64,000 nucleotides of DNA from Wolbachia endosymbiont of Tyrophagus putrescentiae (GCA_030441635.1 JAUEMM010000002.1:58323-122322), one strand, 5' to 3'. Counted from the stretch's first letter, positions 18,513 through 28,807 are shown. Notes: a model not told the origin generated them from the sequence alone. Numbers and translations: made by a program.

Positions 18513-19895
18513 ATGTTCAGAGTAGAATCAGATAGCTTAGGAGAAATCAAAGTACTAAGCAATCAATACTGGGGAGCACAAACTCAGCGTTCTTTAGAGA
18601 ATTTTAAGATTGGTACAGAAAAGATGCCTGAGCCCTTGATTAAAGCTCTCACAATAGTGAAACTTGCAGCAGCAAGGGTAAATATAAAATACGGCACTAT
18701 AGATGAAAAGATAGGAAACGCCATCTGTCAGGCTGCACAAGAAATAATGGAGGGAGGGTTGAAAGAAGAATTTCCACTCGTTGTATGGCAAACCGGATCT
18801 GGAACTCAAACTAATATGAATATGAATGAGGTGATTAGTAACCGTGCAATAGAGATTTTAGGCGGTAAAATAGGAAGTAAATCACCAGTGCATCCAAATG
18901 ATCACGTAAATTATGGGCAGTCATCCAATGACACCTTCCCTACAGCTATGCACATCGCAGCAGCACAACAGGTAACTGAATCACTCATTCCAAACCTTGA
19001 AAAGCTATATAAAGCATTGAACGATAAAGCACAAGAGTTTCAAGAGATAATCAAAGTAGGACGTACTCATTTGCAGGATGCGACGCCCTTAACGTTGGGC
19101 CAGGAGTTCTCCAGCTATGCAACTCAAATTAAAAAAGGGATAGAAAGAGTAAAACTAGGATTGAGTAGTATATATGAGCTCGCGCAAGGAGGTACAGCCG
19201 TTGGAACAGGATTAAATTCTAAAAAGGGATTCGCTGAAGATTTTGCCCAAGAAGTTGCAAAAATTACTGCATTGCCATTTGTTTCCGCAAAGAATAAATT
19301 TGAAGCTCTAGCGGCAAATGATGCACTAGTTGAACTCAGTGGTGTATTGAATACAATTGCAGTGAGCTTAATGAAAATCGCAAATGATATAAGACTCCTT
19401 GGTTCTGGACCAAGATGCGGAATCGGGGAGATAATCTTGCCAGAAAATGAGCCCGGTTCATCAATTATGCCAGGTAAAGTCAACCCAACTCAATGTGAAG
19501 CATTGACTATGGTATGCGCCCAAGTAATGGGGAACCATGTTTCCGTTACAATTGGTGGATCAAATGGACATTTCGAACTAAATGTTTTCAAGCCAATGAT
19601 CATCTATAATGTTCTGCAATCCATAAAACTCCTAGCTGATGCAAGCTTAAGTTTTACAGAAAAATGTATTATCGGTATTAAAGCAAACAAGGAAAGAATA
19701 AAAAATTTACTCGATCAATCATTAATGTTGGTAACCATTCTTAACACACATATAGGTTACGATAATGCTGCAAAAATAGCCAAGCTTGCCTACAAAGAAA
19801 ATATTACTTTAAAAGAAGCAGCAGTAAAACTTAAGCTACTTACTGAAAAAGAATTTGAGGAAATAGTAAAGCCAGAAAAAATGGTGAATCCGTAG
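18513..19895 (+). CDS. fumC: Fumarate hydratase class II
   Basis: FumC interconverts fumarate and L-malate in the TCA cycle. The 460-residue protein contains the class II signature [13 protein letters not shown] (about residues 326-338), the [10 protein letters not shown] and [12 protein letters not shown] substrate-binding segments, and [10 protein letters not shown] with the catalytic region. Length matches the family. The gene is transcribed alone. The window also encodes malic enzyme, which uses the malate product, and the sucB E2 subunit of the same cycle. Confidence 0.97.
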   Translation: MFRVESDSLGEIKVLSNQYWGAQTQRSLENFKIGTEKMPEPLIKALTIVKLAAARVNIKYGTIDEKIGNAICQAAQEIMEGGLKEEFPLVVWQTGSGTQTNMNMNEVISNRAIEILGGKIGSKSPVHPNDHVNYGQSSNDTFPTAMHIAAAQQVTESLIPNLEKLYKALNDKAQEFQEIIKVGRTHLQDATPLTLGQEFSSYATQIKKGIERVKLGLSSIYELAQGGTAVGTGLNSKKGFAEDFAQEVAKITALPFVSAKNKFEALAANDALVELSGVLNTIAVSLMKIANDIRLLGSGPRCGIGEIILPENEPGSSIMPGKVNPTQCEALTMVCAQVMGNHVSVTIGGSNGHFELNVFKPMIIYNVLQSIKLLADASLSFTEKCIIGIKANKERIKNLLDQSLMLVTILNTHIGYDNAAKIAKLAYKENITLKEAAVKLKLLTEKEFEEIVKPEKMVNP

Positions 19896-19928
19896 CACCA
19901 TTTATAGGTAGAGGAGGCCTTGTACAGC

Positions 19929-20618
19929 CTATACTGTTAATGACTCTAATATCAACTCAGCACCCTTTACAGGATTAACATTTTCTGTGATTGGCCGGCC
20001 AACTACAATATAATCAGCTCCTAAAGCAATCGCTTCTTTTGGAGTAACTATTCTTTTTTGGTCATCATCAGCAGAATTTATACGAATTCCTGGTGTAACA
20101 ATGGTAAAATCCTTACCACATTCTTCACGCACTATCCTAGCTTCTCGTGCAGAGCAAACCACTCCATGTAAGCCAGACCTTTTTGCAAGTTTTGCAAGTA
20201 AAATTACCTGCGATTCTGCTTCCCTCTCCACTCCACATTCGCTTAAATCTTTACTATCCATGCTGGTCAACACAGTTACTCCAAGCAACTTTATTTTCGT
20301 ATCTCGTGTCACATCCAGTGCATACTCAAGCATTCTTGCTCCGCCAGTAGTGTGTAACGTCAGCATCGCAATATTTAAATCTTTTATTACTGCAACTGTT
20401 CTAGCCACAGTGTTTGGAATGTCGTGCAATTTTATATCCAAAAAAATCGGAACGTTACACTTTGCAACTTCTTTTACCCCAGCAAGACCATGAGCAGCAA
20501 AAAACTCTAACCCTAATTTTATCATGCCAACTTTGTCACGGAGAACTTTAGCTAGAAATACTGCTTTACCCAAATCCTGCGTGTCTAGAGCACATATTAC
20601 TGGATTAACTTCGTACAT
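19929..20618 (-). CDS. pyrF: Orotidine 5'-phosphate decarboxylase
   Basis: PyrF converts OMP to UMP, the last step of de novo pyrimidine synthesis. The 229-residue protein shows the catalytic DIKLHDIPNTV segment (Asp-Lys-x-x-Asp charge network) near residue 60, TLHTTGGARML, VTPGIR and the phosphate-binding GADYIVVGRPIT near the C-terminus. It begins 3 bases downstream of the stop codon of a coiled-coil membrane protein gene, so the two are probably co-transcribed although no functional link is apparent. Confidence 0.96.
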   Translation of the reverse strand: MYEVNPVICALDTQDLGKAVFLAKVLRDKVGMIKLGLEFFAAHGLAGVKEVAKCNVPIFLDIKLHDIPNTVARTVAVIKDLNIAMLTLHTTGGARMLEYALDVTRDTKIKLLGVTVLTSMDSKDLSECGVEREAESQVILLAKLAKRSGLHGVVCSAREARIVREECGKDFTIVTPGIRINSADDDQKRIVTPKEAIALGADYIVVGRPITENVNPVKGAELILESLTV

Positions 20619-20621
20619 AAC

Positions 20622-22058
20622 CTATACACTTCCTCGACGTGATAAGGCTGAAGCCACCCCTTGTGCCGAAGTACCAGATCTTACCTGAAATAAGGCAAAA
20701 GCCTCCATGTTTGTCATAAAACTATTTTGTAAGTTATTTTCTTCATGCGAATTTACCTCAAAATATTGTAAAGCTTTCTCCTTCAAATGTAACTCTATTT
20801 TTTGAGTTACTTCTGACATTTCTTCATCAGAGCCTTTTACTTCATGCCTTATCCATTTTATTAATTCATTTACTACACATTCTATTGCTTCCTGTATAAA
20901 ACGTTTTTTTTCTTCTTTCACGTTAAGCAGCTCTTTTTGACATTTTTGTACTTCCAGAGACTTCTCATTAAGCAAATCTTTCAATTTCCTTTCACTTCTC
21001 TCATTTTTTTCATTTATCTTTTCAAATTCATCATATTGCTGCTCTTTTTCTTTAACTAGCTGCTCTTTTTCTTCAGTTAGTCGCATTACTTTTTTTTCTA
21101 ATCGCTCTACTTCCTTCCACTTACTGTTTAATTCAACAGCAAATCCATTTACTTCACACACCATTTCACTTTTTGATTTATAATTTACACTCTGTAACAA
21201 CTCTATTTTTTGCTTTGCTTTGTCCAATTGTGCACCCAAAACTTTATTCTTTTCCCTTAATTTATTACCTCGGTGTACCGCTGTGTGTTCTAAATCTGAA
21301 TTACAATTCTTTTTAGTTAGATAAATACCTTCTAATATTTGTAGTATACCTTTTAATTGTCGTTTTACTTGAGCACATTCCTCCTCCAAAAAATCACTCT
21401 TTTTAGCCAGTCCAGCTATTGCATCCCCCAATACTTGCATTACTTCTTTTAATTGCTGCTCTGTTTTAGCATGCTTTTCCTTAAAAAAGTCATTCTCTTT
21501 AGTTAGCTCAGCCATTTTAGCTCCTAATCCTTGTATTACTTCTTCCAATTGCTGCTCTGTTTGAGTACATTTTTCTTCCAAAAAGTTATTCTCTTCAGTG
21601 AGCTTATCTATTCTACCTTTTGATACTCGCCTTACTTTTTCCCATTGCTGCCCTTTTTGAGCATATTTTTCTTTCAAAATGTTATTCTTCTCAGTGAGCT
21701 CAGCTATCATATATTCTAATATTTGCTCTTTTTGAATAACTCTTCCCTCCAAAAGATTATTCCCATCACATAGCTGCCTTACTTGACTAGTCAATTCTTT
21801 TTCTTTATCACCCAATTTCTGTTGCAACTCTTGTTCTTTTTTATTCTTTTGACTATTCTCAATCGCTTTACATAAAAGCACTACCATTATAACAGAAGGT
21901 ATAAATAAACTCAGAAAAGCAGGAAAAACTATACTAAACGCCATGAGTGGACTAACATAATAAATTACGATCAGTTCCCCAGACATAAGCAACGTAAGAG
22001 TAGCAAAAGTGCCAGCTACAAGACTTGACGTTTTAGTTTTATACATCAAATTTGTCAT
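20622..22058 (-). CDS. Coiled-coil membrane protein with 32-residue tandem repeats
   Basis: I do not recognise the family. The 478-residue protein has two hydrophobic segments near the N-terminus (about 12-34 and 38-63), then coiled coil for almost all the rest. Residues 121-246 hold four 32-residue repeats with the pattern LT-x-EN-x-F-x-E-K-x-A-x-TEQQL, with a partial unit before them (about 95-120). The layout suggests a membrane-anchored rod exposed on one side of the inner membrane. It is immediately upstream of pyrF, 3 bases away. Similar SMC-like or myosin-like coiled-coil proteins of unknown role are common in Wolbachia. Repeat number could vary between strains. Confidence 0.75.
   Translation of the reverse strand: MTNLMYKTKTSSLVAGTFATLTLLMSGELIVIYYVSPLMAFSIVFPAFLSLFIPSVIMVVLLCKAIENSQKNKKEQELQQKLGDKEKELTSQVRQLCDGNNLLEGRVIQKEQILEYMIAELTEKNNILKEKYAQKGQQWEKVRRVSKGRIDKLTEENNFLEEKCTQTEQQLEEVIQGLGAKMAELTKENDFFKEKHAKTEQQLKEVMQVLGDAIAGLAKKSDFLEEECAQVKRQLKGILQILEGIYLTKKNCNSDLEHTAVHRGNKLREKNKVLGAQLDKAKQKIELLQSVNYKSKSEMVCEVNGFAVELNSKWKEVERLEKKVMRLTEEKEQLVKEKEQQYDEFEKINEKNERSERKLKDLLNEKSLEVQKCQKELLNVKEEKKRFIQEAIECVVNELIKWIRHEVKGSDEEMSEVTQKIELHLKEKALQYFEVNSHEENNLQNSFMTNMEAFALFQVRSGTSAQGVASALSRRGSV
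21321..21698 (-). repeat. Tandem 96-base repeats within a coiled-coil gene
   Basis: Three full 96-base units and one incomplete unit encode the 32-residue coiled-coil repeats (residues 121-152, 153-184, 185-216, 217-246 of the gene at 20622). The units are diverged at DNA level but clearly related, sharing codons for TEQQL and the preceding EEK/KEK. They code throughout and keep frame, so they are an intragenic expansion. Confidence 0.7.
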
Positions 22059-22138
22059 TGTTGTTGCCCCACAGTAATATCATTATTCTATTAACACAAA
22101 TGCAAAAAAAATCAAATTAATTTTACATATAACATTAA

Positions 22139-24607
22139 TTATAATTCCACACTTACAACAACTCTTCCATCCTCAGTTTCAAACCCTGATTCTATGTTTT
22201 CACTCCACTCTATTATTTCTGCATTGCAAACTGCTTGCAGATCATTTTGTGCAGATTGGCTAAATTTGTTTTCACTTGTTTTTATCACTAATTTCTTTAT
22301 CGTATGCTTCACCGAAACGTTATTATCAGCCTTTACTTTTCTCACAAGATTCAATATTTGTATACAATTATCTCCTTCCTCTTCTGAATGCTTATCATAG
22401 GTAAGCTCTTCCGGCCAATTACCACAATTATGAATCGAATTGTAACTATACAATTGATGGTAAATTTCCTCAGTAACGTACGGCAAAAAAGGTGCAAATA
22501 ACCGTAGAACAGTGTTTAATACACACACTAAACTCTGCTTTGCACTAAGGTTTGCTTCAGTGCTCACTGTTTCTCCGTATGCACGTTTTTTTACTAGTTC
22601 TAAGTAATTATCACAAAAATCCTTCCAGAAAAATTCTTCTATCGCACCTAAAGCTTCGCTATATTCAAATTGCGACAGTTTATACGTTGTTCCTTTTATA
22701 ACTTTATTTAATTTAGATAGTATCCATTTATCCATTGTTTCATTGACTGAATCCAATTTCAGCTCTTGATACTTTTCCATGAACGTTGAGACAAACTTGC
22801 TAGCATTCCATAGTTTCGTCACTAAACGCTTACCAATTTTAAAGATATTCTCAGAGAAAACCGTATCAACACCAAGCCGTGAGTTCGCAGCCCAGTAACG
22901 CACTACATCTGCTCCATATGTCTCGAGTATTGATTGAGGAGTGATGATATTACCTTTCGATTTACTCATTTTCTTCTTATCATCAGCCAAGCACCAACCA
23001 CTAATCATAATGTTTTTCCACGGCAAAGAATCTGCATGGTAATGTGCTTTTAGAATTGTATAAAAGGCCCAAGTTCTTATTATCTCATGACTTTGGCTTC
23101 GTAAATCTGCAGGAAAAATAATATCATAACGATGGTTTGGCAAGCTGAGATCATTATTTATTGCCAATGCATTTAATTGTGGAGTTATAGCACTTGTTGC
23201 CCATGTATCCATAACATCCTGGTCTGCTATAACTTCTTCTGCATTGTAACCTTTAGGTAAGCTATTTAGTGGGTCTATGGGTAGATTTTCAATTGCAGGC
23301 AAAATTATCTTGCCTTCTTCTCCCTTGCGTTTCGAATACCACACTGGAAATGGAACACCAAAATAACGTTGCCTTGAAATACACCAGTCCCAATTTAACC
23401 CTCCTATCCATACTTCCATACGCTTACGCATAGATTCTGGATGCCAATTACACCTATTAACTTTTTCTAGTATCTGCTCTTTTTGATCCAAAATTTTAAT
23501 AAACCACTGATAAGTCGGCAATATTTCAAGTGGAGCACCTGACCTCTCTGCACATTTTACAGAATGAGAAATGCTGCTACTCTCAATAAGTAATCCTTGC
23601 TCAGTTAAGATTTCTATTACTTTTTTTCTCGCCGCTGCAACTTTCAGCCCATTGAGTACACTCTCAGCTATTATTCCATCTTGGCCAATAATTATTTTCA
23701 TTTGCAGATTATGCTTTGCATGCCAGTATACGTCGAGTTCATCACCAAATGTACAGCACATAACAAGCCCAGTACCCTTGTCTATCTTGACTTTATCATC
23801 AGCAATTATTGGGACTTTTTCTTGCGTTATTGGTACTACCGCTTTTTTTCCAATCAGATGAGTATAACGCGCATCTTCTGGATGACAAAAAACAGCAACG
23901 CATGCAGGTAATAACTCAGGACGTGTAGTTGCAATGTAGATTCTTTCATTTTCTTCAGTGGAGAAAGCTATTGTGTTCAACGAGGATTCAAAAACTTTAT
24001 CCTCTATTTCTGCTTGCGCAATTGCAGTTCTATCAACAGGGTCCCAAAGAATAGGCTGCATTTTTCTGTAAACGTACCCTTTGTTATATAGGTCAATAAA
24101 TGACATTTGAGAGAGCGCTATGGTTTCTTTACTGATTGTGTGATACTCCAAATCCCAGTCATAACTAATACCCACCGACTTAAACAGTTCCTTAAATTCC
24201 TGTTTTGATTTGTTAATTACTTCATGGCACATTTCAATGAACTTCTCTCTGCCGACTTCCCTAGCACGCACATTATAAGTCTGCTCAACCAACCTTTCAG
24301 TAGGGAGACCATTATCATCAAAACCGATTGGATAAAAGACGTCTTTACCCATCATACGCTGGAATCGTGCAACAAAATCTGTATGGCAGTAACTAAACAC
24401 ATGACCAATGTGCAATTTTCCTGATATTGTTGGTGGAGGAGTATCAATAGTGAAAGTGTTATTTTTTGTACCTCTCCATTTGTACACTCCACTACCATCC
24501 CATAGTATGTTGTACTTATTCTCTATTTTCTCAAAGTTGTACTTTTCTTCTAGCATATACTTAAGACATTTTTTATTTAAGCTAACATAATCAGGCAATT
24601 TCAGCAA
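22139..24607 (-). CDS. valS: Valyl-tRNA synthetase
   Basis: This class I synthetase charges tRNA-Val. The HIGH motif appears as KLHIGHVFSY and the KMSKS loop as KKMSKSKGNI, with the editing domain between them (TTRPELLPACVAV). At 822 residues it is shorter than the usual bacterial enzyme of about 950 and lacks the C-terminal coiled-coil arm; this fits the archaeal-type ValRS known from Rickettsiales. The start may be the ATG at 24607 or an internal ATG 17 codons later (MLEEKYNF). The gene is divergent from the orphan at 24675. Confidence 0.95.
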   Translation of the reverse strand: MLKLPDYVSLNKKCLKYMLEEKYNFEKIENKYNILWDGSGVYKWRGTKNNTFTIDTPPPTISGKLHIGHVFSYCHTDFVARFQRMMGKDVFYPIGFDDNGLPTERLVEQTYNVRAREVGREKFIEMCHEVINKSKQEFKELFKSVGISYDWDLEYHTISKETIALSQMSFIDLYNKGYVYRKMQPILWDPVDRTAIAQAEIEDKVFESSLNTIAFSTEENERIYIATTRPELLPACVAVFCHPEDARYTHLIGKKAVVPITQEKVPIIADDKVKIDKGTGLVMCCTFGDELDVYWHAKHNLQMKIIIGQDGIIAESVLNGLKVAAARKKVIEILTEQGLLIESSSISHSVKCAERSGAPLEILPTYQWFIKILDQKEQILEKVNRCNWHPESMRKRMEVWIGGLNWDWCISRQRYFGVPFPVWYSKRKGEEGKIILPAIENLPIDPLNSLPKGYNAEEVIADQDVMDTWATSAITPQLNALAINNDLSLPNHRYDIIFPADLRSQSHEIIRTWAFYTILKAHYHADSLPWKNIMISGWCLADDKKKMSKSKGNIITPQSILETYGADVVRYWAANSRLGVDTVFSENIFKIGKRLVTKLWNASKFVSTFMEKYQELKLDSVNETMDKWILSKLNKVIKGTTYKLSQFEYSEALGAIEEFFWKDFCDNYLELVKKRAYGETVSTEANLSAKQSLVCVLNTVLRLFAPFLPYVTEEIYHQLYSYNSIHNCGNWPEELTYDKHSEEEGDNCIQILNLVRKVKADNNVSVKHTIKKLVIKTSENKFSQSAQNDLQAVCNAEIIEWSENIESGFETEDGRVVVSVEL

Positions 24608-24674
24608 TGGTATTTATTATTTGTAAATATTTACTTTTTACATTCATATTAGAATTTTTAACATTAAAATTATT

Positions 24675-25760
24675 GTGATTAAAAAATTATTTAAGAAGCT
24701 AGAAAATACATGGGCTAAATTAATATTCAAAATAAAGGATTTTTTTAGTAAACTACTTAATACAGAAAAAAAGGATAATCAAAGTGACGTAAAAACTAAT
24801 CATCAACATGAAGATCCTTCGCTACAAAATGTGCCACAAAGCACGAAAAACTTAGATAAGCCTGAGGAAGAAGAAGTCTGGTACGATGCTGAATCTGACA
24901 CTAAAGAAATTGATAGCAATACTAAACCTACCATCTTAGAAATAGACGATAGCGATGATGAATTTTTCGATGCACCAGACAAATTCTATGAGAAAAATGA
25001 CAATCTTATAGAAAAAACTCATATCGGTTACTCTGGCCAAATTCTGGCATTAGCCTTTAAAATTAATAAACATGAGACATACAACAGCGCTAACCTGCAA
25101 AATCTAAAATTATGTGAAATTAAAGAAACTGATAGCGGGTATGAATTGCATTTAAAAGATAGTAATAACAATAGCATCTTTTGCCACTCTCAAGGCTTAA
25201 AGATCTATCCTCCTAGCTATTTTGAAAAATGCAGCAAAAAAACATGTAAAGAGCTTTTTACAACAAAAGATCAAGAAAGTAATTATATTATATGTATATT
25301 GCAGGCCCCAAAAACAATCGACTTATCATATGAAAACATAACAGAAAAATTGGGTTATATGGCTAGTAGACTCTACTCAAAAGATACAGCAATACCAATA
25401 AAATATGAAAAATTAAAAGATCATTGCAGTATCGGTTCGTTATGTGATCAGAACAAAATCACATTATCTAAAAAAAATAACACAGCTAATAATACAAGTT
25501 GGTTTAATCCTAGAAAGTACGTAGAAGAAATAAATAGTACTTTAATAATAAATAGTGCTTTAAAAACAATAATGGGTATAACATTTAAGCATTCAGATTC
25601 AGTAGGCTTTCTAATACAAGACATTCTAGTATTAGCAAAAGGAAAATTGCTAAATGCTATTGAAAAAGGTCCCAAAAATAATCTTGCATCTATCACCATT
25701 GAAGAAAACAGTAAAAGCGGAACTATAGGATATACACCAACCATAGCTCTTAAAGCATGA
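24675..25760 (+). CDS. Uncharacterised protein with basic N-terminal helix and acidic linker
   Basis: No known family is recognised in these 361 residues. The frame starts with GTG at 24675; no earlier ATG fits. The first 30 residues form a basic amphipathic helix rich in Lys, Phe and Leu. Residues about 65-105 are strongly acidic, with a DDSDDEFFDAPDKFY stretch. The remainder is mixed alpha/beta with no recognisable catalytic motif and several Cys residues (for instance in the KNCSKKTCKE-like region around 190). The composition resembles Wolbachia-specific proteins with possible host-facing roles, but no secretion signal is identified. It is divergent from valS and precedes tRNA-Val. Confidence 0.7.
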   Translation: MIKKLFKKLENTWAKLIFKIKDFFSKLLNTEKKDNQSDVKTNHQHEDPSLQNVPQSTKNLDKPEEEEVWYDAESDTKEIDSNTKPTILEIDDSDDEFFDAPDKFYEKNDNLIEKTHIGYSGQILALAFKINKHETYNSANLQNLKLCEIKETDSGYELHLKDSNNNSIFCHSQGLKIYPPSYFEKCSKKTCKELFTTKDQESNYIICILQAPKTIDLSYENITEKLGYMASRLYSKDTAIPIKYEKLKDHCSIGSLCDQNKITLSKKNNTANNTSWFNPRKYVEEINSTLIINSALKTIMGITFKHSDSVGFLIQDILVLAKGKLLNAIEKGPKNNLASITIEENSKSGTIGYTPTIALKA

Positions 25761-25773
25761 AATTTTATTTGTA

Positions 25774-25802
25774 TTTACAATAATAATGCAAAGCTATATA
25801 AT
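25774..25802 (+). promoter_or_regulatory. Promoter of tRNA-Val
   Basis: TTTACA (25774-25779) and TATAAT (25797-25802) are separated by 17 bases, and the tRNA begins 10 bases after the -10 box. The match, spacing and position are all as expected for a strong sigma-70 tRNA promoter. Confidence 0.65.
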
Positions 25803-25812
25803 TCTAGCTGAA

Positions 25813-25885
25813 GGGCGATTAGCTCAGTTGGTAGAGCATCTCGTTTACACCGAGGAGGTCGGCAGTTCGAGTCTGTCATCGCCCA
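25813..25885 (+). tRNA. tRNA-Val (anticodon UAC)
   Basis: The 73 bases fold as a cloverleaf: acceptor GGGCGAT/ATCGCCC with discriminator A, D arm GCTC...GAGC, anticodon loop TTTACAC with TAC, and T loop TTCGAGT. The 3' CCA is not encoded. A good promoter lies directly upstream. Confidence 0.96.
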
Positions 25886-25979
25886 CTCTATAAGCAAATC
25901 TGATCTAAAGCTGAGGTCGTAAGTTAGGTTGCAGTATATATTTATTAATGGTACAAACATTAAAGTTATTTTGACATTT

Positions 25980-26765
25980 ATGCTACGTTTATTATTTACT
26001 CTACTAATGTTTTTCTATAGCGGTAATGTGCTCGCAAAACAAGAGCCACGTTCAATCGCTGGAGACGAACATATTAAGGTAATAAATTACAACCCACAGG
26101 CTATACACAAGTATACAGGTTTTTACGGCTATCAATCTAGTATATTATTTGAAGAAGGTGAAGCGATAGAGAATCTTTCTATGGGGGATCCAACAGGTTG
26201 GCAACTTCTTCCGCAAGGTAACAGATTATTTATTAAACCTATAGATGATATTGCTGAAACCAATGCAACGATAATTACCAACAAAAGGGTTTATTACTTT
26301 GAATTTCATGCAGAAGAGGCAACAGGATTAGATGACCCTAGACTAGCATATGAAGTAAGGTTCATCTACCCGACACTCAGTGGCGGCACAATGTACACAA
26401 GTTCTGATGGTAACGTTTTCTCACAAACAAACCACACCACTATTCCAGATTTAAGTGACGTAGAAATTGCAAAAAAAGGTTTAAATTTTAATTACTCTAT
26501 TTCACATGTTAAAGGAAGCGAATCAATAATACCTATCAAGGTTTTTGATGATGGAAAGTTCACTTACCTGCAGTTTAAAAAAGTAAACTCTGACTTTCCA
26601 GCAGTTTTTATGGTTGATTCCAAAGGATATGAATCACTAGTGAACTTCCGTACAGTTGATAATTATCTCATCATTGAAAGAGTAAGCTCAGTATTTACTT
26701 TAAGAAATGGCTCAAATGTAGTGTGCTTATTCAACGGAAATATGCCATACAAAAAGAAAAAGTAA
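25980..26765 (+). CDS. virB9-2: VirB9/TrbG-family type IV secretion protein (second copy, VirB9-2)
   Basis: VirB9 is an outer-membrane core component of type IV secretion systems. I chose the ATG at 25980 because a clear signal peptide begins there (MLRLLFTLLMFF to NVLAK); the open frame extends 17 codons upstream. The remaining protein shows the VirB9 N-terminal beta domain, with GEAIENLSMGDPTGWQLLP (about residues 60-80), and a C-terminal domain (about 170-260) with TYLQFKK. It stands alone, apart from a virB8-virB11 operon, as is known for the second virB9 of Rickettsiales. The three virB2 genes at 42622-43901 encode likely partners. Confidence 0.85.
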   Translation: MLRLLFTLLMFFYSGNVLAKQEPRSIAGDEHIKVINYNPQAIHKYTGFYGYQSSILFEEGEAIENLSMGDPTGWQLLPQGNRLFIKPIDDIAETNATIITNKRVYYFEFHAEEATGLDDPRLAYEVRFIYPTLSGGTMYTSSDGNVFSQTNHTTIPDLSDVEIAKKGLNFNYSISHVKGSESIIPIKVFDDGKFTYLQFKKVNSDFPAVFMVDSKGYESLVNFRTVDNYLIIERVSSVFTLRNGSNVVCLFNGNMPYKKKK

Positions 26766-26845
26766 TAAATTTATGGTAGTTCAATTTAATAGCAGAATAA
26801 AAGAAAATTTGATAGAATTAATTTAGTATTCAATAATAAATCACA

Positions 26846-28678
26846 ATGAAAAGGTTCTTGGAAGGTTTTTTAATATGGTCGGTAATTATCATTCTTGTAT
26901 CGGTTATATATATTCAATTTGGAGGGGATATAGGGAAGAACAAAGCTATAGTACCTTTCTCAGAGTTTTTAAATAGATTAGAACAGAATGATATAGAAAG
27001 CGTTGTTATAAAAAATCAGAGTGTTGAAGGAAAATTCAAAGATGGAGCAAGTTTTAGTTCCAGTGGTGTAATATATAATGACTTAATAAAAAATTTACAT
27101 GAAAGAAAAGTTAACTTCTCTTTTTCAACAGGAGATTCATTCATGAACATGATTGGTGGGTTACTTATCTCATGGATCCCATCATTCATCTTTATTGGAT
27201 TGTTGCTATTCCTATTCAAACAAACACAAGCAGGTGGAAATAGAACCATCAGCTTCGGTAAATCAAGAGCCAGGTTAATGACGGATAGAAAAAAAATAAC
27301 ATTCGAAGATGTCGCTGGCATAGACGAGGCAAAAGCAGAATTGATAGAAATTGTTGATTTTCTGAAACACAGACATAAATTTCAAACCTTAGGTGGCAAA
27401 ATACCCAAAGGTTGTCTTTTAATTGGTTCTCCAGGCACAGGAAAAACTCTTCTTGCTCGCGCCATTGCTGGAGAAGCCAATGTTCCATTTTTTAGTATCT
27501 CTGGTTCAGATTTCGTTGAAATGTTCGTCGGTGTTGGTGCAAGCCGTGTACGCGATATGTTTGATCAGGGTAAAAAAAATGCTCCTTGTATAATCTTCAT
27601 AGATGAAATTGACGCAGTTGGTAGACATCGTGGTATTGGCCTTGGTGGTGGTAATGACGAAAGAGAGCAAACACTGAACCAATTATTAGTTGAAATGGAT
27701 GGTTTTGAGTCCAATGAAGGCGTAATAATAATTGCTGCAACAAATCGTCCTGATGTTTTGGACCCAGCACTGCTTAGACCTGGTCGATTTGACCGTCAAA
27801 TTACCATATCTTTACCCGATATTAATGGGCGTGAAAAAATATTAAGTACACATATAAAAAGTATATTAATAGCACCTGATGTAAACGTCAGAACAGTTGC
27901 AAGGGGAACTCCGGGCTTTTCAGGGGCTGATTTGGCAAATCTAGTCAATGAATCAGCATTAATTGCCGCAAGAAGAAACAAGAAAATTGTTACCATGGAT
28001 GATTTTGAGTACGCTCGCGATAAAGTGATGATGGGCGTAGAAAGGCGTTCTCTTGTTATGACAGAAGAGGAAAAAAGACTTACTGCATACCATGAAGCAG
28101 GACATGCAATAGTTGCTGTTCATATGTCTGCTTCCGATCCTATACATAAAGCTACTATAATCCCAAGAGGCAGAGCTTTAGGCTTAGTTATGAGATTACC
28201 GGAAATGGATAGAGTATCACACACAAGAGAAAAGATGATAGCAGATATCACTGTAGCTATGGGAGGAAGAGTAGCAGAAGAATTAGTCTTTGGTTACGAT
28301 AAAGTGACTAGCGGTGCATCGTCAGATATAAAGCAAGCATCTGATTTATCACGTGCTATGGTAACAAAATGGGGAATGAGTGATAAAATAGGCCCAGTAT
28401 ACCACAGTCGCGAACAAAATGTTCATGGTTCTGATATAATTTCTGAAGAGACCCTAAAGCTTATAGATGAAGAAGTAAAGCAAGTTGTATCTTCTTGCTA
28501 TGAGAAGGCAAAAGATATTCTGACTAAAAATCACAAGAAATTAGACCTTGTTGCTGAAAATCTGCTTGAGTTTGAAACCCTCACTGGAGATGAAATAAAG
28601 GATATATTAGATGGCAAAAAAGTTGAGAGAAATGAAGACAAAAGCAATGAAGAAATAAAAAAATCTTCCCTTTTTTAA
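26846..28678 (+). CDS. ftsH: ATP-dependent zinc metalloprotease FtsH
   Basis: FtsH is a membrane-anchored AAA+ protease that degrades misassembled membrane proteins and regulators. The 610-residue protein has two transmembrane segments (about 8-25 and 104-124) flanking a periplasmic domain, Walker A GSPGTGKT (194-201), Walker B FIDEID (251-256), the second region of homology and the zinc site HEAGH (416-420). Length is normal. It follows virB9-2 by 80 bases on the same strand. A candidate structured RNA with its own promoter lies just downstream. Confidence 0.97.
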   Translation: MKRFLEGFLIWSVIIILVSVIYIQFGGDIGKNKAIVPFSEFLNRLEQNDIESVVIKNQSVEGKFKDGASFSSSGVIYNDLIKNLHERKVNFSFSTGDSFMNMIGGLLISWIPSFIFIGLLLFLFKQTQAGGNRTISFGKSRARLMTDRKKITFEDVAGIDEAKAELIEIVDFLKHRHKFQTLGGKIPKGCLLIGSPGTGKTLLARAIAGEANVPFFSISGSDFVEMFVGVGASRVRDMFDQGKKNAPCIIFIDEIDAVGRHRGIGLGGGNDEREQTLNQLLVEMDGFESNEGVIIIAATNRPDVLDPALLRPGRFDRQITISLPDINGREKILSTHIKSILIAPDVNVRTVARGTPGFSGADLANLVNESALIAARRNKKIVTMDDFEYARDKVMMGVERRSLVMTEEEKRLTAYHEAGHAIVAVHMSASDPIHKATIIPRGRALGLVMRLPEMDRVSHTREKMIADITVAMGGRVAEELVFGYDKVTSGASSDIKQASDLSRAMVTKWGMSDKIGPVYHSREQNVHGSDIISEETLKLIDEEVKQVVSSCYEKAKDILTKNHKKLDLVAENLLEFETLTGDEIKDILDGKKVERNEDKSNEEIKKSSLF

Positions 28679-28773
28679 TCAGCTTGTATATTACATTTTG
28701 CTGGCATTGTTTTAATTTTAAACCGTAGTCTTTCATAAAAAAATTAGTTAAAAAATTTTTTTACTTTTTTATG

Positions 28774-28801
28774 TTGCATATTGTGTAATGTTTGCTATAA
28801 T
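28774..28801 (+). promoter_or_regulatory. Extended -10 promoter in front of the candidate structured RNA
   Basis: TTGCAT (28774-28779) and a perfect TATAAT (28796-28801) are spaced by 16 bases, and TG-C directly before the -10 box makes it an extended -10 element. No plus-strand gene follows for several kilobases, so the promoter most likely serves a non-coding transcript beginning near 28808. Confidence 0.6.
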
Positions 28802-28807
28802 ATCTTT

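Noticed and set aside
21321-21698. CRISPR array or non-coding tandem repeats
   Set aside because: The 96-base units have no spacers, keep an open frame and encode coiled-coil repeats.
25775-25960. A minus-strand ORF across tRNA-Val
   Set aside because: It reads the complement of a clear tRNA gene and has no other support.
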